From the NCBI GenBank assembly GCA_017548365.1, contig JAFZAC010000041.1, forward strand, positions 1-64,000: a stretch of 64,000 nucleotides of DNA. Reading direction: 5' to 3'. Positions 7,201 to 16,499 of this stretch are shown here, in pieces (position 1 is the first letter of the stretch; each line of letters starts with the position of its first letter). The stretch comes from Muribaculaceae bacterium. Its GTDB lineage: Bacteria > Bacteroidota > Bacteroidia > Bacteroidales > Muribaculaceae. Below the pieces are notes generated by a model that did no database searches, was not told the DNA's origin, and saw only the letters and a list, made by a program, of their open reading frames with translations. The position numbers were made by a program, and so were the translations under genes.

Positions 7201-8388
7201 ATGAATGGAGCACCGCAGTCATTAAGACGACATATCGCTATCTTTGGGCGCCGCAATGTGGGAAAATCATCGTTGCTCAACGCGTTGTGTGGTCAGCATG
7301 TGGCAATCGTCTCGCCAGAGGCAGGTACTACTACTGACCCCGTTAATCGTGCCATGGAGATTCTTCCTTTAGGACCTTGCTTGCTGATTGACACTGCTGG
7401 ATTTGATGATGAGGGCAGCGTTGGAGAGTTGCGCAATGAGCGTACACACAAGGTGCTTGATCAAACCGATATGGCGTTGCTCGTGATGGACCAAGCGCAA
7501 GACTTGAGTCTAGAGAAAAAATGGCTCAATGAATTGCAACGACTTGAAATACCAACAATAGCAGTCCTAAACAAAAGTGATGCAATAGGCTCAAAAGATG
7601 CAATTATTGCTCAGATTAACGATAAGTTGGGCATCAACCCAGTTGTTGTGAGCTCATTAAAAGTGGATGGAATTGACAAGCTTCGCGATGCTCTCGTCTA
7701 TGCTGCAGGCTATGACGAAGAAACAAGCCTTACAGCTGGTCTGGCCAAAGCAAGAGACACTGTACTGCTCGTGATGCCCCAGGACCCTCAGGCACCAAAA
7801 GGACGCTTGATATTGCCACAAGTACAAACCATCCGTGACCTTCTCGACAAAAGTTGCATAATTACTTGCTGCGGTGTTGACACTCTTGATCAGAGCCTTA
7901 ATGCGATGAAAGAGCCACCAGCACTCATTATTACCGATTCACAAGTATTTTCTAAAGTCTATGAGAAGAAGCCTGAAAACAGTCTTCTGACCTCGTTCTC
8001 GGTGCTGATGGCCGCAACAAAAGGAAACATCGATGTTCTTATTGAAGGCGCACATGCCATAGATCGCCTTATGCCACAATCACGTGTACTCATTGCTGAG
8101 GCCTGCACACATGCTCCTATGAGCGAAGACATAGGGCGTGAGAAGATACCACGCATGATTCGCAAGCGATATGGTGAGACTATCACTTTTGACATCCATT
8201 CAGGAAAGGATTATCCTGTAGACTTGAAGAATTATGACTTAATAATTCATTGCGGTGCATGCATGTTCAACCGCCGCCTTATGCTCTCACGCATCATGAG
8301 AGCACAAGAACAAGGTGTACCTATCACCAACTATGGTTTGGCAATAGCCCATCTACAAGGTATACTTGACAAAGTGTCACTATCATAA
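7201..8388 (+). CDS. hydF: [FeFe]-hydrogenase maturase HydF, GTPase scaffold
   Basis: Scaffold on which the two-iron subcluster is assembled before transfer to apo-hydrogenase. It has 395 residues. The N-terminal GTPase domain has P-loop GRRNVGKS at 16-23, DTAGFDD as the switch II motif and NKSD as the base-recognition motif. The C-terminal cluster-binding residues are present: C302-x-H304, then H350-C351-x2-C354. Last gene of the hydE-hydG-hydF set, with a strong terminator about seven bases after its stop. Confidence 0.95.
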   Translation: MNGAPQSLRRHIAIFGRRNVGKSSLLNALCGQHVAIVSPEAGTTTDPVNRAMEILPLGPCLLIDTAGFDDEGSVGELRNERTHKVLDQTDMALLVMDQAQDLSLEKKWLNELQRLEIPTIAVLNKSDAIGSKDAIIAQINDKLGINPVVVSSLKVDGIDKLRDALVYAAGYDEETSLTAGLAKARDTVLLVMPQDPQAPKGRLILPQVQTIRDLLDKSCIITCCGVDTLDQSLNAMKEPPALIITDSQVFSKVYEKKPENSLLTSFSVLMAATKGNIDVLIEGAHAIDRLMPQSRVLIAEACTHAPMSEDIGREKIPRMIRKRYGETITFDIHSGKDYPVDLKNYDLIIHCGACMFNRRLMLSRIMRAQEQGVPITNYGLAIAHLQGILDKVSLS

Positions 8389-8394
8389 ATAAAA

Positions 8395-8434
8395 GACTGA
8401 CTCTCGCACAATCAAGAGTCAGTCCTTTATTCTT
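8395..8434. terminator. Bidirectional terminator between hydF and glmM
   Basis: A perfect 10-bp stem, GACTGACTCT (8395-8404) with AGAGTCAGTC (8415-8424), and a 10-base loop. A T-rich tail follows on the plus strand (CTTTATTCTT). On the minus strand the stem is followed by TTTTATTTATG, so it can serve both converging genes. Confidence 0.85.
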
Positions 8435-8448
8435 AAGGGTTATTAATC

Positions 8449-9840
8449 TTATAATAACGATTCTACGATTTTTTTCACGTTTTCTCCCAGCTCTTGGGCT
8501 TTCTCCATGGTGTGAGCCTCGCTGTAGATGCGAATTATTGGTTCGGTATTGCTTTTGCGCAGATGTGCCCATCCGTCCTCGAAGTCAATTTTAACACCAT
8601 CGATAGTAGTGAGATTCTCATCCTTATAATGCTCTTCTACTGCTTTGAGAATCTTGTCGACATCCATAGATGGAGTGAGCTGAAGTTTAGTCTTGGCAAT
8701 GCTATACTGAGGATATGTCGCCTTGAGCTCACTAACTTTCTTTCCACTTTTGGCCAGCAGAGTAAGGAATAAAGCAACACCTACAAGGGCGTCACGTCCA
8801 TAGTGAAGCTCGGGATATATAACACCTCCATTGCCTTCACCGCCAATTACAGCACCTGTGCGTCGCATTTCGGTAGTTACATTAACCTCTCCAACGGCAG
8901 CTGCAGTATAGTTGCAGCCATGTGAACGTGTAACATCGCGCAAAGCTCGTGACGATGAAAGATTAGAAACAGTAGAACCTGGCGTGTGGCTAAGCACGTA
9001 GTCGGCAACAGCCACAAGAGTATATTCCTCTACAAAGAACTCACCGTTTTCCATTACTATTGCCAATCGGTCAACATCGGGATCAACGACGAAACCAACA
9101 TCGGCTTTGCCTCGGCGCATCAAATCTTGAATTGCAGTTAGATTCTCCGGAATGGGTTCAGGTGTGTGGCCAAAGTTGCCTGTAGGGTCACAGAAGAGCT
9201 TGATTATATTTTCGGTCTTCACTCCAAGCTCCTGAAGCAGCTTAGGGATAGCTACTCCTCCAACTGAATTCACTGCGTCGACAGCAACGGTGAAATTGGC
9301 ATTTTTGATAGCATCGACATCAACTAGCTTGAGATTCTTGACAGCATCAATGTGACGACGTAGATAAGTGTAATTTTTTTGCTCACGTCCAAGATGATCG
9401 ACATCGGCATAGTCAAAATCCTCATTCTCGGCAATGCGCAACACTTCTTTTCCTTGTGCATCGTCAAGGAACTCACCTTTCTCATTAAGCAATTTCAGAG
9501 CATTCCATTGCTTGGGATTGTGAGATGCGGTGATAATTATGCCACCACAAGCCTTCTCTCCTACAACTGCGAGCTCTGTAGTTGGAGTGGTAGCAAGTCC
9601 AATATTGACTACATCAAATCCCATGCCGGTGAGTGTGCCCACCACAATGTTGAGGACCATGCGTCCAGAAAGACGAGCATCACGTCCTACGACTATGATG
9701 TTTGAATCACAATTCGAGTTGCGTTTGATGAAAGTGGCATAGGCAGTGGTGAACTTAACAATATCAAGTGGGGAAAGGCCTTCACCAGCTTTACCGCCAA
9801 TAGTGCCACGAATGCCGGAGATAGATTTTATTAATGACAT
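8449..9840 (-). CDS. glmM: Phosphoglucosamine mutase-like phosphohexomutase
   Basis: Alpha-D-phosphohexomutase family, most likely converting glucosamine 6-phosphate to glucosamine 1-phosphate for UDP-GlcNAc, hence peptidoglycan and LPS. It has 463 residues. The phosphoserine loop is TASHNP with S106; the metal-binding loop reads DPDVDRLA; the sugar-binding GEGNGG (GGEGNGGVIYPE) and the C-terminal phosphate loop RKSNTEPIIRIYSEA follow in order. A phosphomannomutase/phosphoglucomutase role cannot be excluded, as these enzymes share all motifs. It ends a run with nrnA and a lipoprotein gene, the latter only 9 bases upstream. Confidence 0.85.
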   Translation of the reverse strand: MSLIKSISGIRGTIGGKAGEGLSPLDIVKFTTAYATFIKRNSNCDSNIIVVGRDARLSGRMVLNIVVGTLTGMGFDVVNIGLATTPTTELAVVGEKACGGIIITASHNPKQWNALKLLNEKGEFLDDAQGKEVLRIAENEDFDYADVDHLGREQKNYTYLRRHIDAVKNLKLVDVDAIKNANFTVAVDAVNSVGGVAIPKLLQELGVKTENIIKLFCDPTGNFGHTPEPIPENLTAIQDLMRRGKADVGFVVDPDVDRLAIVMENGEFFVEEYTLVAVADYVLSHTPGSTVSNLSSSRALRDVTRSHGCNYTAAAVGEVNVTTEMRRTGAVIGGEGNGGVIYPELHYGRDALVGVALFLTLLAKSGKKVSELKATYPQYSIAKTKLQLTPSMDVDKILKAVEEHYKDENLTTIDGVKIDFEDGWAHLRKSNTEPIIRIYSEAHTMEKAQELGENVKKIVESLL

Positions 9841-9849
9841 ATTGTTATA

Positions 9850-10443
9850 TTATATTTGATTGCGGAAATATCTTATGTGATAAAGATAGGGTTGTACATT
9901 TGAAATCTCGGAAGACATACCATACTGCGACTTGATAATAAGGTTGACCTCACTGTCAACACCTACAAAGCTTAAAGGCAATTGGACTCCATAACCCCAT
10001 TGTGCTGAAGAAGAAAGCGAGTAATTGCCATATTGGAAATAGGTATAAGCATAGCTCATATCATTCTCATTACCATCACCTATCATCTCGTCGTAATAAT
10101 ACCAATAAAGAAGATTGTAACGCATATAACGGAAATAGATGCGTTCGGAAGGATTAGCCTTGTCGGTCTTACGATCAGATGCTTTAATTACTTGCATATA
10201 AACATTGCCTTCATCGTCAATACGATAATAAGGGGCATTGGGTCCTGTCTCAAATACGGTGTCGCTTGGTATTTCGTTGACAACACGGCAATTGGCCAAA
10301 TATGCATTAGTGGCATATCGCTCTTTATTGAGCAAGTCGGCATAGCTCTCACTATCACTACATGATGTCATTGATACGAATAGGAATGCCGAAATCAGCA
10401 TTAAAAAGATACTTTTAATTTTCATTTTTATTATGTTCTTCAT
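9850..10443 (-). CDS. Small lipoprotein, probably DUF4827
   Basis: A 197-residue protein with a lipoprotein signal peptide: KMKIK, a hydrophobic stretch, then SMTSCSD with the lipobox cysteine, so it should be anchored in the envelope. The mature part is rich in tyrosine (YRYNLLYWYYYDE-like run) and has the general look of DUF4827 proteins, which sit beside this phosphoesterase in Bacteroidales; that family name is from memory and uncertain. Function unknown. Two starts are possible (10443, or 10425 at MKIKSIF). Both overlap the 3' end of nrnA, suggesting translational coupling. Confidence 0.7.
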   Translation of the reverse strand: MKNIIKMKIKSIFLMLISAFLFVSMTSCSDSESYADLLNKERYATNAYLANCRVVNEIPSDTVFETGPNAPYYRIDDEGNVYMQVIKASDRKTDKANPSERIYFRYMRYNLLYWYYYDEMIGDGNENDMSYAYTYFQYGNYSLSSSAQWGYGVQLPLSFVGVDSEVNLIIKSQYGMSSEISNVQPYLYHIRYFRNQI

Positions 10444-11452
10444 TTTTTACTTGTTCTACAATCTTGTAATAAAGCTCAACAGCATCTTGCATAGTGCCAT
10501 AGAACTCACCAGCAGCTGCGTGTTTGTGACCACCACCATTAAAATAACGAGTACATAACTCGTCAACGGCAAGACTGCCCTCACTGCGCATCGAGACCTT
10601 GATGCAATCGGGATCTTCTCGCATGAAAGTGCTCCAAAAAACATCTTTAACCGATAGAGGGCGATTTACTAATCTCTCGGTATCGCCAGTCTTGTAACCA
10701 TACTTCTCAAGATCGGATCTGTCGAGAATTATTAGGGCATACTTGTCGTCAATAACCGTCATCTTATTAAGTAAAGCATAACTTTGCAGCAACAGGCTAT
10801 TGAGAGGTACAGTGTCCATTGCCATCTTGTACAAATAAGGCTTGTCGATGCCATATTCCATGAGTTTTGACATGACATGATAAACCTCGGGATAAGATGA
10901 ACTGAATGCAAGATTTCCTGTGTCGGTCATAATGCCAACGAAAATGCATGATGCCACCTGCTTATCAATGCAGTGAAGCCATCCCGCTTCATCGGCGAGC
11001 CTGTAAACCAGTTCGCTTGTAGATGATATTTCAGGGTGAGAAATCACTACATCAAACACTTTGTCGGGATTTAAATGATGATCAATAAGAACCTTTGGAA
11101 CTGTCGATTCTTCGAGGCATGGTTTCATGCGGTCAACTCGGCCAAAGCTATTGTAATCAAGAGAAATGATGAGTTGAGTGTTCCTTATTATATTACCAGC
11201 CATCACTTCGCTGCGATTGAAAGTCACATAATCAATTCCTTTAGCTACAAAACACAGAGAGTCGGGCAACTGGTCAGGAATTATTACTGTGGCATTTTTA
11301 CCAAGTTTTCTTAGAATCAAGCACAACGCAAGCGATGAGCCAATGGCATCACCATCGGCCTTCTTGTGGCAAGTGACAACTATGCGTGAGACACTCTCAA
11401 CAATGGTCTTAAACTTGCTCAGTTCGCTAGGTTCAATAATTCTTTTTATCAT
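10415..11452 (-). CDS. nrnA: DHH phosphoesterase, NrnA-like nanoRNase/pAp phosphatase
   Basis: Degrades very short oligoribonucleotides and dephosphorylates 3'-phosphoadenosine 5'-phosphate in relatives. It has 345 residues. The DHH domain shows H29-x3-D33-x-D35 (CHKKADGDAIGSS), SLDYNSFGR, and the family-defining LIDHHLNPD. The C-terminal DHHA1 domain has the GGGHKHAAAG substrate loop. It is first gene of the nrnA-lipoprotein-glmM run, with a likely -7 box (TACCTTTG on minus, 11474-11481) about 22 bases upstream. Confidence 0.9.
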   Translation of the reverse strand: MIKRIIEPSELSKFKTIVESVSRIVVTCHKKADGDAIGSSLALCLILRKLGKNATVIIPDQLPDSLCFVAKGIDYVTFNRSEVMAGNIIRNTQLIISLDYNSFGRVDRMKPCLEESTVPKVLIDHHLNPDKVFDVVISHPEISSTSELVYRLADEAGWLHCIDKQVASCIFVGIMTDTGNLAFSSSYPEVYHVMSKLMEYGIDKPYLYKMAMDTVPLNSLLLQSYALLNKMTVIDDKYALIILDRSDLEKYGYKTGDTERLVNRPLSVKDVFWSTFMREDPDCIKVSMRSEGSLAVDELCTRYFNGGGHKHAAAGEFYGTMQDAVELYYKIVEQVKNEEHNKNEN

Positions 11453-11473
11453 GTTTAATCATGAATTTGACCA

Positions 11474-11481
11474 CAAAGGTA
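11474..11481 (-). promoter_or_regulatory. Likely -7 box of the nrnA operon
   Basis: The minus strand reads TACCTTTG, an exact TAnnTTTG match, 22 bases before the nrnA ATG. A TTG element at the right distance is not seen. Confidence 0.45.
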
Positions 11482-11534
11482 TGAATAAATTTTATATAAT
11501 AGCATCGCATTATGTTTTTTTTAGAGTTATAAAA

Positions 11535-11565
11535 TTGGAAAAAGAAAAACCTGTTATTAACTTTG
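11535..11565 (+). promoter_or_regulatory. Promoter of dsbD-mazG-topB
   Basis: TTG at 11535-11537, a 20-base spacer, then TAACTTTG at 11558-11565. Both elements and the spacing match the Bacteroidetes consensus. The dsbD ATG lies 29 bases downstream. Confidence 0.8.
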
Positions 11566-11594
11566 CAGTTTGAAAATAAAAACTATTACTTAAG

Positions 11595-13643
11595 ATGAAC
11601 ACTAAAAGACTGAATTTATTACTTCTCATCACTGTTTTGTCATGCGTGATGTCACAGGCTCAAATTCTTAATCCTGTTAAGTGGACGAAAAGCCTTAAAA
11701 TGATAGATGACAACAATGGTGTAATTACTTTTACCGCAACCATCAAGAGTGGTTGGCACATGTATTCTATGGACAGTCCATCGGATGGTCCAGTGCCATT
11801 GAGCATAAAATGGAAAACAACAGAAGGCGTCAAGCTCGTGGGAGGTTTGAAACCCAGCAAGTCGCCTCAAACCATTGATGACAAGACCTTTGAGATGAAG
11901 GTAAAACAATGGGAAGGTTCAGTTACACTCACACAAAAATTCACAGTTACGGCACCAACCTACAAAATAGCTGGAGACCTGTCTTTCATGAGTTGTAATG
12001 ACGAGACATGTACAGCACCGACCAAAGAACCATTTGACTTTAGCGGCAAGGCAGCAGTCCCAGCAGATGCAGCAGATGCTGCTACGGCTGGAGCTGAGGA
12101 GCAAACGAATCCGGAAGCGGCAGGATTGCCTAATGTTGATTCTATTGCTAATATATCACTGAAAGACAGTGCTACTATACAACCAGGCGATACAGCTGCA
12201 GTACAGATAACGAGCAACCTGTGGGCTCCAGTGAGTTTTACCGACTCGGCAGCATCAGGCACTGAGGGTAATAGCAAGTCGTTGTGGTTCTTGTTCTGGG
12301 CTTGCTTCCTGGGCGGATTGTTGGCATTGCTCACTCCATGCGTGTGGCCCATAATTCCACTTACCGTGAGCTTCTTCTTGAAGAAAGGCAATAGTAAAAC
12401 CAAGTCGTTAAGCAGTGCTATAACTTATGGAATATCAATTATTGTAATATATGTTCTTCTTGGAGTTATAGTGACGGCTTTATTTGGAGCCAATGGTCTC
12501 AATGCCCTTGCCACAAATGCTGTGTGCAACATCATTTTCTTCTTGTTACTTGTGGTGTTTGCCATTTCGTTCTTAGGAGCGTTTGAAATAAAACTGCCTG
12601 ACTCATGGTCAAGCAAGATGGATCAAAACGCCGAGAAGACAACGGGATTGCTGAGTATATTCTTCATGGCATTCACTCTGGTGATTGTTTCATTCTCATG
12701 CACCGGCCCCATCATTGGCACATTGCTTGTTGAGACTGCAAGCAGCGGTAGTTACCTAGGTCCTATCGTGGGTATGTTTGCATTTGCTCTTGCTCTTGCA
12801 ATACCATTCACCTTATTTGCGCTATTCCCATCAGTTTTAAAGAAATTGCCTAAGTCGGGAAGTTGGCTCAATAATGTGAAAGTAGTTCTTGGCTTCCTGG
12901 AGCTTGCATTATCGCTTAAGTTCTTGTCGGTGGCTGACCTTGCCTATGGATGGCACATACTCGACCGTGAGACATTCTTGTCGTTGTGGATAGCAATCTT
13001 CTTCTTACTTGGCCTGTACCTGATTGGGTCGCTATGGCTCAAGGGTGATGGCGAGAAGAAACCCATTGGTGTGGTAAGACTTATGCTTGGCATTATCTCA
13101 CTAGCCTTCACAGCCTATCTCTTGCCTGGTTTGTGGGGTGCGCCATTGCGTGTGACAAGTGCATTTGTTCCACCATTGTACACTCAAGATTACACAACCA
13201 ATCCTGAGACGATGCAAGAATATGACGACTTTGAGGAAGGTATGGCAGTAGCAGCACGTACTGGCAAACCAGTATTCCTCGAGTTCTCTGGTTATGGCTG
13301 TGTGAACTGCCGTAAGATGGAAACTGCCGTGATGGATCTTGATGAGGTCAAGAACAAACTTAAGAACGACTTTATTCACATCAGGCTAATGGTTGACGAC
13401 AAAGCAGAGCTCGCCAAACCTATGATTGTTGAACGCGATGGCAGTAAAATGGAACTTACCACCGTGGGCGACAAGTGGAGCTATCTGCAAGCAGTTAAGT
13501 TCAATTCCAACTCTCAGCCTTACTATATTGTGCTTGACAATAACGGCAAACTCATGTCTGGTCCATTTGCTTATAAAGAAGATGTTCCAGGGTTCATGGA
13601 TTTCTTGAACCGAGGAATAAAGAAATATGGAGAGAAAAAATAA
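11595..13643 (+). CDS. dsbD: Thiol:disulfide interchange protein DsbD
   Basis: Moves reducing power from cytosolic thioredoxin across the inner membrane to envelope thiol proteins. It has 682 residues in the three-part DsbD layout. A signal peptide is followed by a periplasmic alpha-like domain to about residue 180, then an alanine/threonine-rich linker. The membrane domain has roughly eight helices, with redox cysteines in LLTPCVWPIIP and SFSCTGPIIG. A C-terminal thioredoxin-fold domain carries C569-V-N-C572 (SGYGCVNCRKM). Its last 17 bases overlap the start of mazG, so the two are probably translationally coupled. Confidence 0.93.
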   Translation: MNTKRLNLLLLITVLSCVMSQAQILNPVKWTKSLKMIDDNNGVITFTATIKSGWHMYSMDSPSDGPVPLSIKWKTTEGVKLVGGLKPSKSPQTIDDKTFEMKVKQWEGSVTLTQKFTVTAPTYKIAGDLSFMSCNDETCTAPTKEPFDFSGKAAVPADAADAATAGAEEQTNPEAAGLPNVDSIANISLKDSATIQPGDTAAVQITSNLWAPVSFTDSAASGTEGNSKSLWFLFWACFLGGLLALLTPCVWPIIPLTVSFFLKKGNSKTKSLSSAITYGISIIVIYVLLGVIVTALFGANGLNALATNAVCNIIFFLLLVVFAISFLGAFEIKLPDSWSSKMDQNAEKTTGLLSIFFMAFTLVIVSFSCTGPIIGTLLVETASSGSYLGPIVGMFAFALALAIPFTLFALFPSVLKKLPKSGSWLNNVKVVLGFLELALSLKFLSVADLAYGWHILDRETFLSLWIAIFFLLGLYLIGSLWLKGDGEKKPIGVVRLMLGIISLAFTAYLLPGLWGAPLRVTSAFVPPLYTQDYTTNPETMQEYDDFEEGMAVAARTGKPVFLEFSGYGCVNCRKMETAVMDLDEVKNKLKNDFIHIRLMVDDKAELAKPMIVERDGSKMELTTVGDKWSYLQAVKFNSNSQPYYIVLDNNGKLMSGPFAYKEDVPGFMDFLNRGIKKYGEKK

Positions 13644-14427
13644 CCGCCAACAAAAGCTTGAGGCATTCGGCAAGCTTCTTGATGTGATCGACACGCTACG
13701 TGAACAGTGTCCATGGGACTCGGTTCAGACCAACGAGAGCATGCGACCAAACACCATCGAAGAAGCAATGGAGCTTGCCGAGGCTCTATTAGGAAAAGAC
13801 AACAATATAATAAAAAAAGAACTTGGAGATGTGTTGCTTCATGTTCTGCTCTATGCTCGCATAGGAGAAGAAACTGGGGTCTATGACATTGCCGAAGTTT
13901 GCGAGGCATTGAGACAGAAACTCATTTATCGTCATCCACACATATATGGAAATGACAAGGTGAGTGGTGTCAAAGAGCTCCTTGAGCACTGGGAGGTCAT
14001 CAAGATGAAAGAAAAGGGTGGCAATAAGACAGTGCTTGGCGGTGTTCCCGCTACCCTGCCCTCTCTCATCAAAGCTGAAAGGGTGCAGGAGAAGGCTGCC
14101 AATGTTGGCTTTGACTGGGAGAAAAAAGAGGATGTTTGGGACAAAGTGAAAGAAGAACTCGCTGAAGTTGAATCGGAACTTAAAGCGGGAAACGAGTTAA
14201 ACATAGAAAAAGAATTTGGTGACTTGTTTTTCTCAATGGTGAATGCAGCACGTCTCTATGGTGTGCGTCCAGATAATGCACTAGAGAAAACCAACCTTAA
14301 GTTCATCGCACGATTCAATCATGTAGAAGCGAGAGCTAAAGAAATGGGCAAAAAGCTTAATGAGATGACTCTTGCCGAGATGGATCAACTTTGGGACGAA
14401 GCAAAACACTTAAAGTTAGGAGAATGA
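13627..14427 (+). CDS. mazG: Nucleoside triphosphate pyrophosphohydrolase MazG
   Basis: Hydrolyses (d)NTPs, including aberrant ones, to monophosphate and pyrophosphate. It has 266 residues, the length of the two-domain E. coli-type enzyme. Both halves show the MazG metal-binding pattern: TIEEAMELAEAL with KKELGDVLLH in the first, and EELAEVESEL with EKEFGDLFFSMV in the second. The opening stretch with CPWDSVQT is also typical. The start lies inside the 3' end of dsbD, and the stop overlaps the topB ATG (ATGA), so the three genes form one unit. Confidence 0.93.
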   Translation: MERKNNRQQKLEAFGKLLDVIDTLREQCPWDSVQTNESMRPNTIEEAMELAEALLGKDNNIIKKELGDVLLHVLLYARIGEETGVYDIAEVCEALRQKLIYRHPHIYGNDKVSGVKELLEHWEVIKMKEKGGNKTVLGGVPATLPSLIKAERVQEKAANVGFDWEKKEDVWDKVKEELAEVESELKAGNELNIEKEFGDLFFSMVNAARLYGVRPDNALEKTNLKFIARFNHVEARAKEMGKKLNEMTLAEMDQLWDEAKHLKLGE

Positions 14428-16499
14428 AAGTTTGTGTAACCGAGAAACCTAGTGTTGCCAGGGATATCGCAAGATTGCTTGGAGCTAATGACCGTCACGA
14501 AGGATACTTCGAAGGCAATGGCTATCAAGTAACATGGACTTTTGGTCATCTATGCTGTCTAAAGGAGCCAAACGACTATACCGACCTTTGGAAACGGTGG
14601 AGTTTAGCATCACTTCCCATGATACCGCAGCGCTTTGGCATCAAGCTGATTGAAGATGAAGGTATAAAAAAACAATTCAAAGTAATCGAGACCCTTATTG
14701 CTAATGCCGAAGAAGTTATTAACTGTGGTGATGCTGGCCAGGAAGGAGAACTTATTCAGCGCTGGGTTTATCAGAAAGCACGATGCAACAAACCGGTGAA
14801 AAGGCTATGGATCTCATCACTTACTGACGAAAGCATTCGTGAGGGCTTCCAACAGTTGCAAGAAGCCAGCAACTTTGATAATTTATATTTTGCTGGGCTG
14901 TCGAGAGCTATCGGCGACTGGATTCTCGGAATGAACGCAACTCGTCTTTACACTCTTAAATACCGAGATTGGGGCTCACGAAACGTACTATCAATAGGAC
15001 GTGTGCAAACACCAACTCTCGCACTTATTGTGACGCGACAACGGGAGATAGAGAATTTTGTGCCTGAAGACTATTGGGAAATAAAGACTAAATATCGCGA
15101 GACTATTTTCAATTCAACTAAAGGGAAATTCAAGGTGGAGTCTGAGGCAAGTGTGATTGTCGAGAAAATCAAAGAATTTCCTCTAACTGTGACATCGGTT
15201 GCAAAGAAGAAAGGAAAAGAAGCCCCACCGCGATTGTTTGACTTAACCAGTCTACAGGTAGAATGCAACAAGAAGTTTGGATATAGTGCTGACGAGACAT
15301 TGAGGCTCATTCAGTCACTTTATGAGAAAAAAGTGACAACCTATCCTCGTGTCGATACCACTTTTCTGAGCGATGATATATATCCAAAGATTCCTGGTAT
15401 AATGGAGGCTATGAAGCCCTATTCCTCACTCACACAACCTGTTCTTGCTGGCAAACTCCCCAAAAGCAAAAAGGTGTTTGACAATAGCAAAGTGACCGAT
15501 CACCATGCTATCATTCCAACCAATGTTGACCCAGCATCGGTTTTTCTCTCTCGTGAGGAGAAATTAGTATATGATCTCGTTGCAAAACGATTTATCGCAG
15601 CATTCTATCCAGACTGTGAATTCTCTACAACTACCGTTATGGCGCAGGTAAGCGATTACGAGTTCAAAGCTACAGGTAAGGAAATCCTCAAAGACGGGTG
15701 GCGTGTGATATATAATAAAGAGAAATCACAAAATGTAGACGAGAAAGAAAAAGAGGATGATGACAACGGCATTATGCCCACCTTTGTTGAGGGAGAAAGC
15801 GGACCACATGAGCCATCACTCTTAAAAAAGACAACACAACCACCCAAATACTATACCGAAGGAACTCTGCTCCGTGCAATGGAAACAGCTGGTAAGTTTG
15901 TAGATGATGATGAGCTACGAGATGCCATGAAAGAAAACGGCATAGGACGACCATCTACCCGAGCCGCCATAATCGAGACGTTGCACAAGCGTCATTATAT
16001 TGCCAAGCAGCGTAAGAGTTTGGTTGCAACAACAGCCGGCATTCAGCTCATTGATACTATCAAGGAGGAATTGCTTAAGTCGGCAAAGCTCACTGGCCTT
16101 TGGGAGAATAAACTTCGCAAAATTGAACGAGGTGAGTTCAGTGCACAGCAATTTATTGACGAGCTTAAGGTACTAGTCAATGAAATTGTGCTAAATGTGC
16201 TTCGTGACAATTCGAGTACCACAATTGCAGTTCAAGAAGACGAAAAGAAGAAAGGCAAAAAATCAAGTTCTGAAAATAAAGAGAAAAAACCTCGTAAGCC
16301 CCGACTCAAATCAATTGAGGAAATTTCATGCCCTGTCTGTGGCAAGGGTCATATTATAAAAGGAAGAACAGCATACGGATGCAGCGAATTCCGGACAGGA
16401 TGCGAGATGCGACTACCATTCGACTCCTACCCTTCAGATCTCACTCCAGCCAAGTTGAATACAATGATAAAGAAAGCATTTAAGCAAAATAAAACATGA
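14424..16499 (+). CDS. topB: DNA topoisomerase III
   Basis: Type IA topoisomerase that relaxes and decatenates DNA. I chose the ATG at 14424 (MKVCVTEKPSVARDIA), which overlaps the mazG stop as ATGA, over an in-frame ATG 33 bases upstream that would lie inside mazG and add a non-family extension. This gives 691 residues. The Toprim domain has EKPS at the N-terminus and DAGQEGELI. The catalytic tyrosine is Y307 in TTYPRVDT. The C-terminus carries a lysine-rich linker and a four-cysteine zinc motif (CPVCGKG with later CSEFRTGC). Its own stop overlaps the next small gene by ATGA. Confidence 0.92.
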   Translation: MKVCVTEKPSVARDIARLLGANDRHEGYFEGNGYQVTWTFGHLCCLKEPNDYTDLWKRWSLASLPMIPQRFGIKLIEDEGIKKQFKVIETLIANAEEVINCGDAGQEGELIQRWVYQKARCNKPVKRLWISSLTDESIREGFQQLQEASNFDNLYFAGLSRAIGDWILGMNATRLYTLKYRDWGSRNVLSIGRVQTPTLALIVTRQREIENFVPEDYWEIKTKYRETIFNSTKGKFKVESEASVIVEKIKEFPLTVTSVAKKKGKEAPPRLFDLTSLQVECNKKFGYSADETLRLIQSLYEKKVTTYPRVDTTFLSDDIYPKIPGIMEAMKPYSSLTQPVLAGKLPKSKKVFDNSKVTDHHAIIPTNVDPASVFLSREEKLVYDLVAKRFIAAFYPDCEFSTTTVMAQVSDYEFKATGKEILKDGWRVIYNKEKSQNVDEKEKEDDDNGIMPTFVEGESGPHEPSLLKKTTQPPKYYTEGTLLRAMETAGKFVDDDELRDAMKENGIGRPSTRAAIIETLHKRHYIAKQRKSLVATTAGIQLIDTIKEELLKSAKLTGLWENKLRKIERGEFSAQQFIDELKVLVNEIVLNVLRDNSSTTIAVQEDEKKKGKKSSSENKEKKPRKPRLKSIEEISCPVCGKGHIIKGRTAYGCSEFRTGCEMRLPFDSYPSDLTPAKLNTMIKKAFKQNKT

